This document shows positions 43,651 through 51,941 of a stretch of 51,941 bases of DNA, piece by piece; the first letter of the stretch is position 1; each line of letters opens with the position of its first letter. Source of the stretch: Sulfurovum sp. (GTDB lineage: Bacteria; Campylobacterota; Campylobacteria; Campylobacterales; Sulfurovaceae); the NCBI GenBank assembly GCA_011391015.1, contig JAABRH010000005.1, forward strand, positions 1 to 51,941, read 5' to 3'. The notes beneath the pieces were generated by a model, which saw nothing but the letters and a program-made list of their open reading frames with translations, ran no database searches and was not told the origin of the DNA. The position numbers and the translations under genes were made by a program.

Positions 43651-44364
43651 ATGACCATACTCCCAGCAATAGACCTCAAAGATGGCAAAGCCGTAAGACT
43701 CAGTAAAGGGCTCATGGAGTCTGCGAAAATCTACTCTGATGAGCCATGGCAAGTGGCTAAAAAGTTTGAAGAACTCGGCAGCGAATGGGTCCACTTGGTG
43801 GATCTTAACGGCGCATTTGCAGGAAAACCCGAAAACCTCGAGCAGATAAAAAAGATTCGTGAAAACTGTAATCTTAAACTTGAGCTTGGCGGAGGTATAC
43901 GTGATGAAGCAACCATCAAGATGTATTTGGAGCTTGGCATCGATAGACTCATCTTGGGCTCCATTGCTGTAAAAGACCCTGGGTTCGTGAAAGAGATGGC
44001 AAAAAAATACCCTATCGTAGTCGGCATCGATGCCATTGATGGGATGGTAGCAGTCGAAGGATGGGCAGAAACTTCAGACATGAAAGCAACTGATTTGGCG
44101 CGTGAATTTGCAACCTGTGGCGTACAGGCGATCATCTGTACCGATGTCGGACGTGACGGGATGATGACAGGGGTCAATATAGCGTTTACCAAAGCAATTC
44201 AAGAAGCCAGCGGGTTAGAGACCATTGCAAGTGGGGGGTTAAAAGATATGACCGATATACATGCGCTGATAGAAGCGGGTATCGACGGTACCATCGTAGG
44301 CAAAGCATTTTATGAGGGCACACTTGACTTAAAAGAAGCGTTTGGGGTTACAAATGCAAACTAG
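43651..44364 (+). CDS. hisA: phosphoribosylformimino-5-aminoimidazole carboxamide ribotide isomerase
   Basis: 237 residues, (beta/alpha)8 barrel. Catalyses the Amadori isomerisation that gives the substrate of HisF/HisH. Catalytic Asp8 in LPAIDLKDG and the second Asp region at [16 protein letters not shown] are present, as are the phosphate loops LGGGIRD and SGGL. It overlaps prmA by 11 bases. Confidence 0.95.
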   Translation: MTILPAIDLKDGKAVRLSKGLMESAKIYSDEPWQVAKKFEELGSEWVHLVDLNGAFAGKPENLEQIKKIRENCNLKLELGGGIRDEATIKMYLELGIDRLILGSIAVKDPGFVKEMAKKYPIVVGIDAIDGMVAVEGWAETSDMKATDLAREFATCGVQAIICTDVGRDGMMTGVNIAFTKAIQEASGLETIASGGLKDMTDIHALIEAGIDGTIVGKAFYEGTLDLKEAFGVTNAN

Positions 44365-45181
44365 TTATTATGAACTCACGGTTACACTGGATGATGCCTT
44401 TGTAGATTATATCGCTGATTTTATCTCTAATATTTACGATGAGGGGCTGGAACTGGGTACAGGTACCATCATCGTGCGGAGCGAATCTGATTTAACTTAC
44501 GTTAAAGATGCACTTGTATCATTCGCACACTCCTTAGAAGGTGCCATCACAATGGACTACACTTTGGAAGAGAAAGAAAATACAGACTGGATCAAAACCT
44601 ATCAGGAATCCATAAAGCCTGTGGAAGCAGGAAAGTTTTATATCTTTCCAAGCTGGTATGAACCAAAAGAGGGATTCATCAATATAAAAATCGACCCAGC
44701 GCTTGCCTTTGGTTCAGGACATCATGCTACCACATTTTCTTGCCTTGAAGCTATCAGCGAGTATGTGGATGAAAGCAAATCGGTGATAGATGTAGGGTGT
44801 GGTTCTGGCATCTTGGGGCTTGCCTGCAAGAAACTGGGGGCAAGCGTAGAACTGTGTGACACAGATCCTCTATCTGTAAAAAGCTGTGAAGAGAATTTTA
44901 CACTCAATGAAGAGCCGTATGACAAACTCTGGGAAGGCTCAATAGACAAAGCCGAACACAGCTATGATGTTGTCATTGCCAATATCATAGCTGATGTGTT
45001 AAGATTTATAGCAAAAGATCTCAAAAGTGCCTGTAAAGAAGAGGGACTCCTGATACTTTCAGGTATTTTAGATAAAAAAGAAGATCTAGTGACTGAATCT
45101 TTCAAAGATTTGATACTACTCAAACGAACACTCAAAGATGAATGGGTAACACTCGTCTACAAGAAGGAAACAAATGGCTAA
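44354..45181 (+). CDS. prmA: ribosomal protein L11 methyltransferase
   Basis: 275 residues. Methylates L11 of the large ribosomal subunit using S-adenosylmethionine. The N-terminal substrate-recognition domain (about 1-90) leads to [17 protein letters not shown], then SAM motif [15 protein letters not shown], and the post-motif [12 protein letters not shown] typical of PrmA. The ATG at 44354 (MQTSYYEL) is preferred to the TTG at 44342 because it follows GGGG at good distance. It overlaps hisA by 11 bases and ftsH by 8. Confidence 0.93.
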   Translation: MQTSYYELTVTLDDAFVDYIADFISNIYDEGLELGTGTIIVRSESDLTYVKDALVSFAHSLEGAITMDYTLEEKENTDWIKTYQESIKPVEAGKFYIFPSWYEPKEGFINIKIDPALAFGSGHHATTFSCLEAISEYVDESKSVIDVGCGSGILGLACKKLGASVELCDTDPLSVKSCEENFTLNEEPYDKLWEGSIDKAEHSYDVVIANIIADVLRFIAKDLKSACKEEGLLILSGILDKKEDLVTESFKDLILLKRTLKDEWVTLVYKKETNG

Positions 45182-47138
45182 AAATACCAATCAAGACAAT
45201 AATAATAACAATTTTTTCAACAACAACCCGCTTTTGGCATTTGCGCTGTTTTCCATCGTGATTATCATGCTGTTTAAATCCTTTGTGGGGGACGGCGAAG
45301 GTCTTGGTAATATGCTCGAAAGTAGCTCTGTGACACAAACCAAAACGGTCAAATACTCTGATATCAAAGCTGAAATAGCAAAAGGGAGCATCTCTTCGGT
45401 TAAACTCACCCCCAGCACTATTGAAGCCATCGCAGATCAAGATGGGCGAAAAGTACGCTTTGTGGCACAAAATGTACCGACTTACGATAAAGAGCTCATT
45501 CCCCTTTTGGAAGAGAAAAAAATCACGTATGAAGGCATCATGGGTGGGGGTTTTCTCTCTGAACTCATCAGTTCGCTGCTGCCTATTTTGATCTTTTTCG
45601 GTATCTGGATTTTCTTGGCTAAAAAAATGTCCAAAGGCATGGGTGGCGGTATTTTGGGTGCCGGCAAAGCGGACAAACTCATCAACTCCGAAAAACCCGA
45701 TACGAAGTTTGATGATGTTCAGGGTGTCGAAGAAGCAAAAGACGAAGTCAAAGAGATTGTAGATTTTCTCAAATTCCCCGAACGCTACATGGAACTGGGT
45801 GCGAAGATTCCCAAAGGATTGCTTCTTGTGGGCCCTCCGGGTACAGGTAAAACACTCCTTGCCAAAGCGGTGGCTGGAGAAGCTTCTGTACCGTTTTTCT
45901 CCGTAAGCGGTTCAGGATTTATCGAGATGTTTGTGGGTGTAGGTGCGAGTCGTGTACGTGATTTGTTTGCGCAAGCCAAAAAGGAAGCCCCTTCTATCAT
46001 CTTCATTGATGAGATTGATGCCATCGGTAAAAGCCGTGCAAGCGGTGGACAGATGGGTGGCAATGATGAGAGGGAACAAACCCTCAACCAACTTCTTGCA
46101 GAGATGGATGGCTTTGGTACTGACACACCTGTCATTGTCTTAGCAGCTACCAACCGCCCTGAAACACTCGATGCTGCCCTCCTTCGTGCAGGTCGTTTTG
46201 ACAGACAGGTACTGGTAGATAAACCTGACTATGATGGACGTTTGGCGATTTTGAAAGTACACTCCAAAGGTGTCAAACTGGCACAAAATGTGAACCTTAA
46301 GATAGTCGCCAAGCAGACTGCAGGGCTTGCGGGTGCGGATCTAGCCAACATCATCAACGAAGCGGCACTGCTTGCAGGACGCTTTAACAAAAAAGAGATT
46401 GAGCAGTCTGATCTGCTCGAAGCCATTGAGCGCTCTTTTGTAGGGCTCGAAAAGAAAAACCGAAAAATCTCCGATGTAGAAAAAAGAATCGTTGCCTACC
46501 ATGAAAGTGGTCATGCCCTCATGGCAGAACTCAGTAAAGGGGCTACTCGTGTCACCAAAGTCTCCATCGTTCCTAGAGGACTGGGGGCATTGGGCTATAC
46601 GCTTCATCTCCCTGAAGATGAAGAACGTTTCTTGAAACAAAAATATGAACTAATGGCGGAGATAGATGTGTTGCTAGGCGGAAGAGCCGCCGAAGAGGTC
46701 TTTATTGGTGAGATAAGCACCGGTGCAGGCAATGACCTTGACCGTGCTACGGCTATTTTGAAAGATATGATTACTGTATTTGGTATGACCGATATTGCGG
46801 GGTTGATGGTGCTTAAAAGAAGTCAAAATTCTTTCCTTGGAGGAGGAGCTATCTCTACTGACTACAGTGAAAAAATGGCTGAAGATATGGATAACTATAT
46901 CAGACGGACTCTCAATGAACGCTACACTTTTGTCAAAGCAACCTTGTCTGACTATGCTGCGGCGATAGAAAATATGGTTGGTGTATTGTTGGATGTAGAA
47001 GTTATTGAGGGTAAAAAAGTGCGTGAGATCATTGAAGCCTATGAAACTGAAAACAACCTTCCTAGCCGTTTGGCTCACACAGAAAAAATTGCTAAAGCTG
47101 CTGCAAAGGCAAAAGAAGAAGCGGAAGCGGAACTCTAA
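45174..47138 (+). CDS. ftsH: ATP-dependent zinc metalloprotease FtsH
   Basis: 654 residues. Membrane-bound AAA+ protease that degrades unneeded membrane and some soluble proteins. An Asn-rich N-terminus ([13 protein letters not shown]) precedes membrane helix 1 (about 20-37); helix 2 is at about 126-147. Walker A GPPGTGKT (about 220-227), Walker [15 protein letters not shown] region with [17 protein letters not shown] and RAGRFDRQ, and the zinc motif HESGH at 443-447 are intact. The C-terminus is Lys/Ala/Glu-rich. Coupled to prmA by an eight-base overlap; hisH-hisA-prmA-ftsH looks like one operon. Confidence 0.96.
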   Translation: MAKNTNQDNNNNNFFNNNPLLAFALFSIVIIMLFKSFVGDGEGLGNMLESSSVTQTKTVKYSDIKAEIAKGSISSVKLTPSTIEAIADQDGRKVRFVAQNVPTYDKELIPLLEEKKITYEGIMGGGFLSELISSLLPILIFFGIWIFLAKKMSKGMGGGILGAGKADKLINSEKPDTKFDDVQGVEEAKDEVKEIVDFLKFPERYMELGAKIPKGLLLVGPPGTGKTLLAKAVAGEASVPFFSVSGSGFIEMFVGVGASRVRDLFAQAKKEAPSIIFIDEIDAIGKSRASGGQMGGNDEREQTLNQLLAEMDGFGTDTPVIVLAATNRPETLDAALLRAGRFDRQVLVDKPDYDGRLAILKVHSKGVKLAQNVNLKIVAKQTAGLAGADLANIINEAALLAGRFNKKEIEQSDLLEAIERSFVGLEKKNRKISDVEKRIVAYHESGHALMAELSKGATRVTKVSIVPRGLGALGYTLHLPEDEERFLKQKYELMAEIDVLLGGRAAEEVFIGEISTGAGNDLDRATAILKDMITVFGMTDIAGLMVLKRSQNSFLGGGAISTDYSEKMAEDMDNYIRRTLNERYTFVKATLSDYAAAIENMVGVLLDVEVIEGKKVREIIEAYETENNLPSRLAHTEKIAKAAAKAKEEAEAEL

Positions 47139-47158
47139 CAAAACGTCTATCTTTTCTC

Positions 47159-47187
47159 TTGTAATTTATTGTATTTTGATGTATACT
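47159..47187 (+). promoter_or_regulatory. promoter of the leuA leader
   Basis: TTGTAA (47159-47164) and TATACT (47182-47187) are exactly 17 bases apart, the best two-box promoter in the window. Transcription would begin near 47194, giving a leader RNA of about 190 bases before leuA. Confidence 0.6.
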
Positions 47188-47201
47188 AGCAAAAAATTAC
47201 A
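47160..47201. repeat. 8-bp inverted repeat flanking the leuA leader promoter
   Basis: TGTAATTT (47160-47167) and AAATTACA (47194-47201) are perfect complements, one over the -35 box and one at the expected transcription start, abutting the AGGAG site of the leader peptide. Could be an operator for a regulator; could also be chance in A/T-rich DNA. Confidence 0.4.
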
Positions 47202-47211
47202 GGAGAACATT

Positions 47212-47280
47212 ATGAAAAATATCATAAACGCACACACTATTTTCACACAAGCTGTTGCTCTCCTGCTGCTCTGCCTCTAA
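47212..47280 (+). CDS. leuL: candidate leucine leader peptide upstream of leuA
   Basis: 22 codons: MKNIINAHTIFTQAVALLLLCL then TAA is the whole product, read as Met to Val-Ala followed by LLLLCL. Five of the last six residues are leucine (CTC, CTG, CTG, CTC, TGC, CTC). AGGAG lies six bases before the ATG, a strong site. It follows a good promoter and is followed by stem-loops and then by leuA, the first committed enzyme of leucine synthesis. That layout is what an attenuation leader looks like: ribosomes stalled on Leu codons would alter folding of the RNA ahead of leuA. The short size alone would not make it convincing; the leucine run, ribosome site and target gene together do. Confidence 0.7.
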   Translation: MKNIINAHTIFTQAVALLLLCL

Positions 47281-47313
47281 TTCTTCCTACTTTTTTACAT
47301 TCATTTTTTAGTT

Positions 47314-47344
47314 TCTAATTTACCACTATTTAGGTAAAATTAGA
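47314..47344 (+). promoter_or_regulatory. stem-loop in the leuA leader RNA
   Basis: TCTAATTTACC (47314-47324) pairs with GGTAAAATTAGA (47333-47344), with one bulged A and an eight-base loop. A second small hairpin AGCGA-CTA-TCGCT followed by TTT lies at 47353-47368. The TTTACC of the first stem could instead pair with GGTAAA at 47380-47385, which overlaps the leuA ribosome site AAGGG, so two exclusive folds are possible. Neither hairpin is a strong classic terminator. Confidence 0.5.
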
Positions 47345-47387
47345 CCATTTCCAGCGACTATCGCTTTTAACCATTTAAGGGTAAACC

Positions 47388-48944
47388 ATGAACCAGAACA
47401 TTATTAAAATATTTGACACCACTTTGAGAGATGGGGAACAAAGCCCCGGAGCCTCTATGAACACCGAAGAGAAGATACAGATTGCTGCACAGTTGGAGCG
47501 TTTGGGTGTGGACATCATCGAAGCGGGATTTGCAGCAGCGAGCCCCGGGGATTTTGATGCCATAGACAAAATAGCCCAACGCGTGACGTGTTCTACTGTC
47601 TGTTCTTTAGCACGTGCAACCGACGCGGATGTTAAAGCCGCGGGCGAAGCCATCGCCAAAGCCAAGATGAAACGTATCCATACCTTCATCGCCACTTCCA
47701 AGATACACATGGAACACAAGTTGAAAATGACCCCGGATGAAGTCATCAAAAGAGCCGTCCGTGCCGTAAGCTACGCTAGAGAGTTTGTCGAAGATGTAGA
47801 ATTTTCCTGTGAAGATGCAGGACGAAGCGATATGGGCTTTATGAAAGAGATAACGGACGCGGTGATTGCAGCAGGTGCGACGACCATCAATTTGCCCGAT
47901 ACCGTTGGCTTTAGATTGCCGTTTGAGATAGGTGCGATGGTTAAAGAGATGAGTGCGTATGTCAAAGGGCGTGCGATTATCTCCGTGCACAACCATAATG
48001 ACTTGGGCTTGGGTGTGGCAAACTCGCTTGAAGCCGTTATCAATGGTGCTAGACAAATCGAGTGTACCATCAACGGTTTGGGTGAAAGAGCAGGCAATGC
48101 TGCACTCGAAGAGATCGTCATGGCACTTAAAACACGTTCGGATGTATTTAGCGAATATACCACCAACATCAACACCAAAGAGATATACCCGTCAAGCCGT
48201 TTGATAGCCAATATCACGGGCATCGAACCACAACCTAACAAAGCAATCGTAGGCAAAAACGCTTTTGCACATGAGAGTGGTATCCATCAAGACGGTATGT
48301 TGAAAAACAAATCGACCTATGAGATCATCTCTCCAGCGGATATTGGTTTGGATTTGGATGACACTTTGGTCTTGGGCAAACATTCAGGGCGTGCAGCCTT
48401 TAAAGACAAGCTTGGCAAATTGGGCTTTAGTTTGAGCGAGGAAGAACTTAATACCTCTTTTGAACGCTTTAAGATTTTGGCAGACCGTAAAAAAGATGTT
48501 TATGATGATGACTTGAGAGCTTTGGTGACCTCTGAGATGACTATGGCACCCAAAATCTATGAGTTGATCTCTTTGCAGTTGATGGACTGCTCCAATGGTG
48601 TGCCTTCAGCTGCGGTGAGTATCAAAAAAGACGGTAAAGAGATCATCGATGCAGGCATCGGTGAAGGGACGATTGATGCCATCTTTAAAACCATAGACAG
48701 GATTTCAGGTTATGAGGGTCAGCTTTTGGAGTATAAGGTAAAATCTGTAAGTGAAGGCAAAGATGCATTAGCAAACGTGACGGTCAAAGTCTCCTTTAAC
48801 AGTGAGCCTGCCATTATCGGACATGGCTTGAACATTGACACCATGCTTGCTTCTGCTAGAGCCTACATCGGAGCGTTAAACAGCTATTTGAGCATGGCAG
48901 GCAAACTCAAATCACGTCATTGTGACAGTTCAAAAACAATCTAA
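47388..48944 (+). CDS. leuA: 2-isopropylmalate synthase
   Basis: 518 residues. Condenses acetyl-CoA with 2-ketoisovalerate, committing carbon to leucine. The catalytic barrel (about 1-270) has [16 protein letters not shown], the metal-binding HNHNDLG (about 199-205) and [19 protein letters not shown]. The linker has HESGIHQDG, and the C-terminal LeuA dimer/allosteric domain (about 370-505) that binds leucine is present, so feedback inhibition is expected. AAGGG lies seven bases before the ATG. Preceded by the leader peptide and stem-loops; followed by a hairpin. Confidence 0.96.
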   Translation: MNQNIIKIFDTTLRDGEQSPGASMNTEEKIQIAAQLERLGVDIIEAGFAAASPGDFDAIDKIAQRVTCSTVCSLARATDADVKAAGEAIAKAKMKRIHTFIATSKIHMEHKLKMTPDEVIKRAVRAVSYAREFVEDVEFSCEDAGRSDMGFMKEITDAVIAAGATTINLPDTVGFRLPFEIGAMVKEMSAYVKGRAIISVHNHNDLGLGVANSLEAVINGARQIECTINGLGERAGNAALEEIVMALKTRSDVFSEYTTNINTKEIYPSSRLIANITGIEPQPNKAIVGKNAFAHESGIHQDGMLKNKSTYEIISPADIGLDLDDTLVLGKHSGRAAFKDKLGKLGFSLSEEELNTSFERFKILADRKKDVYDDDLRALVTSEMTMAPKIYELISLQLMDCSNGVPSAAVSIKKDGKEIIDAGIGEGTIDAIFKTIDRISGYEGQLLEYKVKSVSEGKDALANVTVKVSFNSEPAIIGHGLNIDTMLASARAYIGALNSYLSMAGKLKSRHCDSSKTI

Positions 48945-48964
48945 CGAGACATTTTTGGGTCATC

Positions 48965-48988
48965 AAGAGTGCTTAACTAAGCATTCTT
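48965..48988 (+). terminator. hairpin after leuA
   Basis: AAGAGTGCTT and AAGCATTCTT pair over ten positions (one G-T) around a four-base loop, 20 bases past the leuA stop. No long T tract follows, so it may be a weak terminator or an mRNA 3'-end stabiliser. leuC/leuD do not follow, which agrees with a transcript end here. Confidence 0.5.
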
Positions 48989-49003
48989 GTACCAACAATA
49001 CCC

Positions 49004-49009
49004 TATAAT
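49004..49009 (+). promoter_or_regulatory. -10 box of the tRNA-Gly promoter
   Basis: TATAAT (CCCTATAATTTC) 18 bases before the mature tRNA 5' end, in the right place for a tRNA promoter with a short leader. Confidence 0.5.
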
Positions 49010-49027
49010 TTCTTCTGCATAAACTAT

Positions 49028-49102
49028 GCGGGCGTAGCTCATCGGTAGAGCATAACCTTGCCAAGGTTGGGGTAGAGGGTTCGATTCCCTTCGCCCGCTC
49101 CA
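49028..49102 (+). tRNA. tRNA-Gly, anticodon GCC
   Basis: A full cloverleaf can be drawn: acceptor stem GCGGGCG (49028-49034) with CGCCCGC (49092-49098), D arm with GCTC...GAGC, anticodon stem ACCTT/AAGGT enclosing TTGCCAA with anticodon GCC at 49060-49062, T arm GAGGGTTCGATTCCCTT. The discriminator is T and CCA is encoded (49100-49102). 75 bases with CCA. It stands alone between leuA and ubiX, with a T-rich stretch after it. No integrase or attachment-site duplicate is seen nearby. Confidence 0.96.
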
Positions 49103-49151
49103 TTACTTTTCCTCTTTTTGCCAATATTCCAAACTCTTAATTACTTTTGCT

Positions 49152-49157
49152 ATAATC
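49152..49157 (+). promoter_or_regulatory. -10 box of the ubiX operon
   Basis: TATAAT in TTTTGCTATAATCC (extended -10), 24 bases before the ubiX ATG. The context is nearly the same as that of the hisH promoter at 42988. Confidence 0.55.
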
Positions 49158-49181
49158 CAATACTAAACAATAAGGTATAAC

Positions 49182-49712
49182 ATGAAACTCGTAGTAGCGA
49201 TCACAGGTGCATCCGGTGTACAGCTGGGCAAAAAATTTGTTGACTACTTACCTGCGGATATTGAAGTGCATATCGTGGTCTCAAACAATGCTCTCACCGT
49301 TGAGAGTTTTGAAAATACTCACGTCACCTTGCACACGTCTGAAGATATCGCTGCTTCTGTTTCAAGCGGCTCTTTTGGAGTCGATGCGACTGCCATCATA
49401 CCCTGCAGTATGAACACTTTGGCAAAGGTAGCCTGTGGTATCAGCGACAATCTTGCTACACGTGTGGCAGCCGTGGCACTGAAAGAACACAAAAAGTTAC
49501 TGCTAGCGCCCAGAGAACTGCCCTTTTCTGCGATTGCTTTAGAAAACATGCACAAACTGGCTTCTTTAGGTGTTATCATCGCACCCCCTGTGATGGGGTA
49601 TTATTCTGATTCTTCTACACTCGAAGAGATGGAGAAGTTCATGATAGGCAAGTGGTATGATGCCTTAGGCATACAAAATAATCTATATGAGAGATGGAGT
49701 GGACATGAGTGA
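49182..49712 (+). CDS. ubiX: UbiX-type flavin prenyltransferase
   Basis: 176 residues. Makes prenylated FMN, the cofactor of UbiD-type decarboxylases. VAITGASGVQLGKKF opens the FMN-binding fold; VVSNNA, IIPCSMNTLAKVACGISDNL and LLLAPRELPFSAIALENM are the standard blocks. In a bacterium with the futalosine route (mqnC at 3328-4389), its UbiD-type partner would act in menaquinone synthesis rather than ubiquinone. It overlaps coaD by eight bases; ubiX-coaD-tmk-hisS is a conserved Campylobacterota order. Confidence 0.93.
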   Translation: MKLVVAITGASGVQLGKKFVDYLPADIEVHIVVSNNALTVESFENTHVTLHTSEDIAASVSSGSFGVDATAIIPCSMNTLAKVACGISDNLATRVAAVALKEHKKLLLAPRELPFSAIALENMHKLASLGVIIAPPVMGYYSDSSTLEEMEKFMIGKWYDALGIQNNLYERWSGHE

Positions 49713-50187
49713 GGTAAGACGAGCGATATATCCGGGGACCTTTGACCCTATTACCAATGGTCATGTGGATATCATAAAACGTGCGTGCACTATGTTTGAT
49801 GAAATTATCGTTGCTGTTGCAGAGTCTGAAGCGAAAAAACCGATGTTTAGCCTCAAACAGCGTATCGAGATGGCAGAGCAAGCGACTAAAACGTTCCCAA
49901 AAGTAAGAGTGACTGGTTTTCACTCTTTACTCATCGACCTTTCTGATGATCTGGAAGCCAACATCATCATCAGAGGTCTGCGAGCTGTGAGCGATTTCGA
50001 GTATGAACTGCAAATGGGTTATGCCAATGCATCTCTGAAAAAAGAGCTTGAAACCGTCTATCTGATGCCCAGCCTTGAGTATGCATTTGTCAGCTCCTCA
50101 GTGGTGCGTTCAATCTTGAACTTTGATGGCAAAGTGGAGCATCTTGTCCCCGCTGAAGCACTCAATCTGATTAAGTGTTTACGCTAA
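49705..50187 (+). CDS. coaD: phosphopantetheine adenylyltransferase
   Basis: 160 residues. Adenylates 4'-phosphopantetheine in coenzyme A synthesis. The nucleotidyl-transferase TxGH-type motif is in YPGTFDPITNGHVDII (T17, H20), and SLEYAFVSSSVVRSI near the C-terminus carries the second conserved block. The ATG at 49705 with GGAG upstream fits the family start (MSEVRRAIYPG); an in-frame ATG at 49687 lies inside ubiX with no ribosome site. It shares one base with tmk (TAATG). Confidence 0.95.
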   Translation: MSEVRRAIYPGTFDPITNGHVDIIKRACTMFDEIIVAVAESEAKKPMFSLKQRIEMAEQATKTFPKVRVTGFHSLLIDLSDDLEANIIIRGLRAVSDFEYELQMGYANASLKKELETVYLMPSLEYAFVSSSVVRSILNFDGKVEHLVPAEALNLIKCLR

Positions 50188-50762
50188 TGTACGTACTCTT
50201 TGAAGGCATAGATACCTGTGGCAAAAGCACTCAGATAGAGCTTGTTGCACAACAGTATCCTGAAATCATCATCACCCATGAACCAGGTGGTACACCCTTT
50301 GGCAAACAGGCGAGAGAGATACTCCTCTCAAACGCTTTGGCATCCAAGCGTGCAGAACTATTGCTCTTTTTGGCTGATCGTGCTGAACATTATCAGGAAG
50401 TGATTAAGCCCAACCAAGATAAACTCATTCTCTCGGACAGAGGGTTTATCTCTGGTCTTGGGTATGCACTTGCCAATGGGGATTTTGATTTTGATGAGCT
50501 GGTACACCTGAACCGTTTTGCTCTAGAGGGACAGTTCCCTGATAAAATCATTTTATTTTTAACCGATATGCACACACTGTCCTACAGAACCTCCCAAAAA
50601 AGCCTGGATGGCATAGAGCGTAGAGGACTGGAATATCTCCTAGAGGTGCAAGAACACATGAAACAAAGTGTACTCAAACTGGGTATTCCTCATCTTTTTG
50701 TCGATGCCACCGATGAGATACAAAACATTCATCAAACGATACTAACGTATTTGAAGCTATAA
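50187..50762 (+). CDS. tmk: thymidylate kinase
   Basis: 191 residues. Phosphorylates dTMP to dTDP. P-loop FEGIDTCGKST (residues 5-15), THEPGGTPFG with the dTMP-binding residues, ELLLFLADRAEHY and LSDRGFISGLGYA (DR motif) are typical. The P-loop has Cys before Gly-Lys-Ser, a usual variant. The ATG at 50187 shares one base with the coaD stop; a GTG twelve bases earlier is inside coaD. Confidence 0.95.
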   Translation: MYVLFEGIDTCGKSTQIELVAQQYPEIIITHEPGGTPFGKQAREILLSNALASKRAELLLFLADRAEHYQEVIKPNQDKLILSDRGFISGLGYALANGDFDFDELVHLNRFALEGQFPDKIILFLTDMHTLSYRTSQKSLDGIERRGLEYLLEVQEHMKQSVLKLGIPHLFVDATDEIQNIHQTILTYLKL

Positions 50763-50785
50763 TTCCACTTTTTCAAGGAAGCATT

Positions 50786-51941
50786 ATGATTAACCCGCTT
50801 AGAGGCATGAAAGACCTGACATTTGAAGAAAGCCAGCGTTTTGTACATATCATCACCACAGCCATAGGTTTTGCCAAAAAATATGGCTATGTATACATCG
50901 AAACACCCATCTTGGAAGAGACGGCTTTGTTTAAGCGTTCTGTTGGGGAGAGTTCGGACATTGTGGGCAAAGAGATGTATCAGTTTGAAGACAAAGGCGG
51001 CAATGATGTCTGTATGCGTCCTGAAGGCACCGCGGGCGTAGTAAGAGCCTTTGTTTCTTCCAAACTGGACCGTCAAGATATGAAACACAAGTTTTATTAT
51101 TATGGACCAATGTTTCGCTACGAAAGACCCCAAAAAGGAAGGCTACGTGCCTTTCATCAGTTTGGCTGTGAGAGTTTTGGAGAGGCTTCCGTTTATGAAG
51201 ATTTCAGTATCATCACCATGATAAGTCAGATTTTTGAAGCCTTGGGCATCTCTTTTGACCTTCAAATCAACTCGCTGGGCTGCCCAAGCTGTATGCCTCC
51301 GTATCGGCAAAAACTGGTAGGTTTTTTAACACAGATTCAAGAAAAACTGTGCGAGGACTGCAATAGACGCATCAATACCAACCCTATCCGTGTACTTGAC
51401 TGTAAAAACGAAAGCTGCCAATCACTCCTGAAAACATCTCCCAAATTGATTAACAATCTGTGCAGCGAATGTGATAACGATTTTACAAAACTGACAACAT
51501 TGCTTAACAAAGCGGGCATAACCTACACCATCAACACCAACCTTGTCCGTGGGCTTGACTACTACAACAAAACAGCCTTTGAATTTGTCAGCAACAACAT
51601 CGGCTCACAATCTGCAATTGCAGGTGGCGGACGGTATGACAGACTGGTAGAGTTTTTAGATGGTAAAGCAACCCCTGCGGTGGGTTTTGCCATTGGGATC
51701 GAGCGTATCATGGAGCTGGTGAAGATGCCAGAACTGCAGCGTGAAGGTATCTACCTGGGTGCCATGAGTGAAGAAGCGATTGAGACACTCTTCCAGCTTG
51801 CAGCGTCAAAACGCAAAGAGACCAAAGTCACACTGGAGTACAGCGCTAAAGGGTTCAAAAGCCACATGAAAGGTGCAGAAAAAGCTGGCGCGCGATACTG
51901 TGTACTTATCGGTGAAGATGAGTTGAAAAATGGCACAGTTT
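50786..51941 (+). CDS. hisS: histidyl-tRNA synthetase (3' end cut by window edge)
   Basis: 385 codons are visible from ATG at 50786 (AAGGA seven bases upstream) to the window end, no stop; bacterial HisRS is about 400-430 residues, so roughly 20-40 are missing. Class II motifs: motif 1 region with ETPILEE, CMRPEGTAGVVRAF, motif 2 FRYERPQKGRLRAFHQFGCE, the histidine-A motif LVRGLDYYNKTAFEF and motif 3 AVGFAIGIERIM. The insertion has four Cys pairs (CPSC, CEDC, CKNESC, CSEC), common in bacterial HisRS and possibly a metal site. It follows tmk by 23 bases, completing the ubiX-coaD-tmk-hisS set. Confidence 0.95.
   Translation, partial: MINPLRGMKDLTFEESQRFVHIITTAIGFAKKYGYVYIETPILEETALFKRSVGESSDIVGKEMYQFEDKGGNDVCMRPEGTAGVVRAFVSSKLDRQDMKHKFYYYGPMFRYERPQKGRLRAFHQFGCESFGEASVYEDFSIITMISQIFEALGISFDLQINSLGCPSCMPPYRQKLVGFLTQIQEKLCEDCNRRINTNPIRVLDCKNESCQSLLKTSPKLINNLCSECDNDFTKLTTLLNKAGITYTINTNLVRGLDYYNKTAFEFVSNNIGSQSAIAGGGRYDRLVEFLDGKATPAVGFAIGIERIMELVKMPELQREGIYLGAMSEEAIETLFQLAASKRKETKVTLEYSAKGFKSHMKGAEKAGARYCVLIGEDELKNGTV

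Noticed and set aside
49028-49102. tRNA-Gly as an integration site for a genomic island
   Set aside because: No integrase, no duplicated tRNA 3' end and no foreign-looking genes beside it; the neighbours are conserved housekeeping genes.
1-51941. CRISPR array, restriction-modification, toxin-antitoxin or phage genes
   Set aside because: No regularly spaced repeats and no recognisable cas, methylase, toxin or phage structural proteins on either strand.

Overview
The window is a chromosome segment of a Campylobacterota (epsilonproteobacterial) organism, most like a Sulfurovum/Sulfurimonas-type sulfur oxidiser. The grounds are gene order and content: kdsA-ribH-nusB, ubiX-coaD-tmk-hisS, prmA-ftsH, a menaquinone (futalosine) MqnC enzyme, and a CcoI/CcoS pair for cbb3 oxidase assembly. 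Many starts are TTG or GTG, and -10 boxes are of the TATAAT type with weak or no -35. The genus is an inference from style, not a database match. Coding density is very high, and no gap without a gene exceeds 300 bases.

Layout. 1-12.6 kb is mostly minus-strand housekeeping: recG (cut by the window edge), an M16-family protein without its zinc motif, mqnC, nusB, ribH, kdsA and an EamA transporter, then plus-strand der and trpS, then minus-strand small acidic membrane protein, murI, rho and an orphan membrane protein. 12.7-16 kb holds ccoI, ccoS and a small outer-membrane-type protein.

16-42.9 kb is a surface-polysaccharide region. It has sugar-nucleotide genes (galE, phosphomannomutase/phosphoglucomutase, galU, rmlACDB for dTDP-L-rhamnose), with a cation/proton antiporter among them. 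An ABC-exporter O-antigen module follows (wzm, wzt), then rhamnosyltransferase-type GT2 enzymes, two broken acyltransferase-3 genes, a WbaP-type initiating transferase, msbA and a WaaL-type ligase. The region ends in a tightly overlapping seven-gene minus-strand operon: a lipid A acyltransferase, three GT4 glycosyltransferases, two ELM1-family proteins and a polysaccharide deacetylase. Between about 25.3 and 30.8 kb the base composition jumps repeatedly, from about 20-37% GC to 47-50% in hand-counted 60-base samples. These jumps occur inside wzt, inside the next gene and between two related GT2 genes, so this is the variable, recombining core of the O-antigen locus.

43-51.9 kb returns to housekeeping: hisH-hisA-prmA-ftsH, leuA preceded by an apparent leucine-rich leader peptide with downstream hairpins, tRNA-Gly(GCC), ubiX-coaD-tmk and hisS (cut by the window edge).

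How it fits together: galE/galU/manB and rmlACDB would supply activated sugars. WbaP would load the first sugar on undecaprenyl phosphate, the GT2 enzymes would build a rhamnose-containing chain, and Wzm/Wzt would export it. MsbA would flip lipid A-core made with the LpxL-like enzyme and the minus-strand transferases, and the WaaL-like ligase would join the two. I see no wholly new defence or mobile system. The most notable items are the leuA leader/attenuator candidate, the mosaic O-antigen genes, the two decayed acyltransferases and the paired ELM1 proteins.
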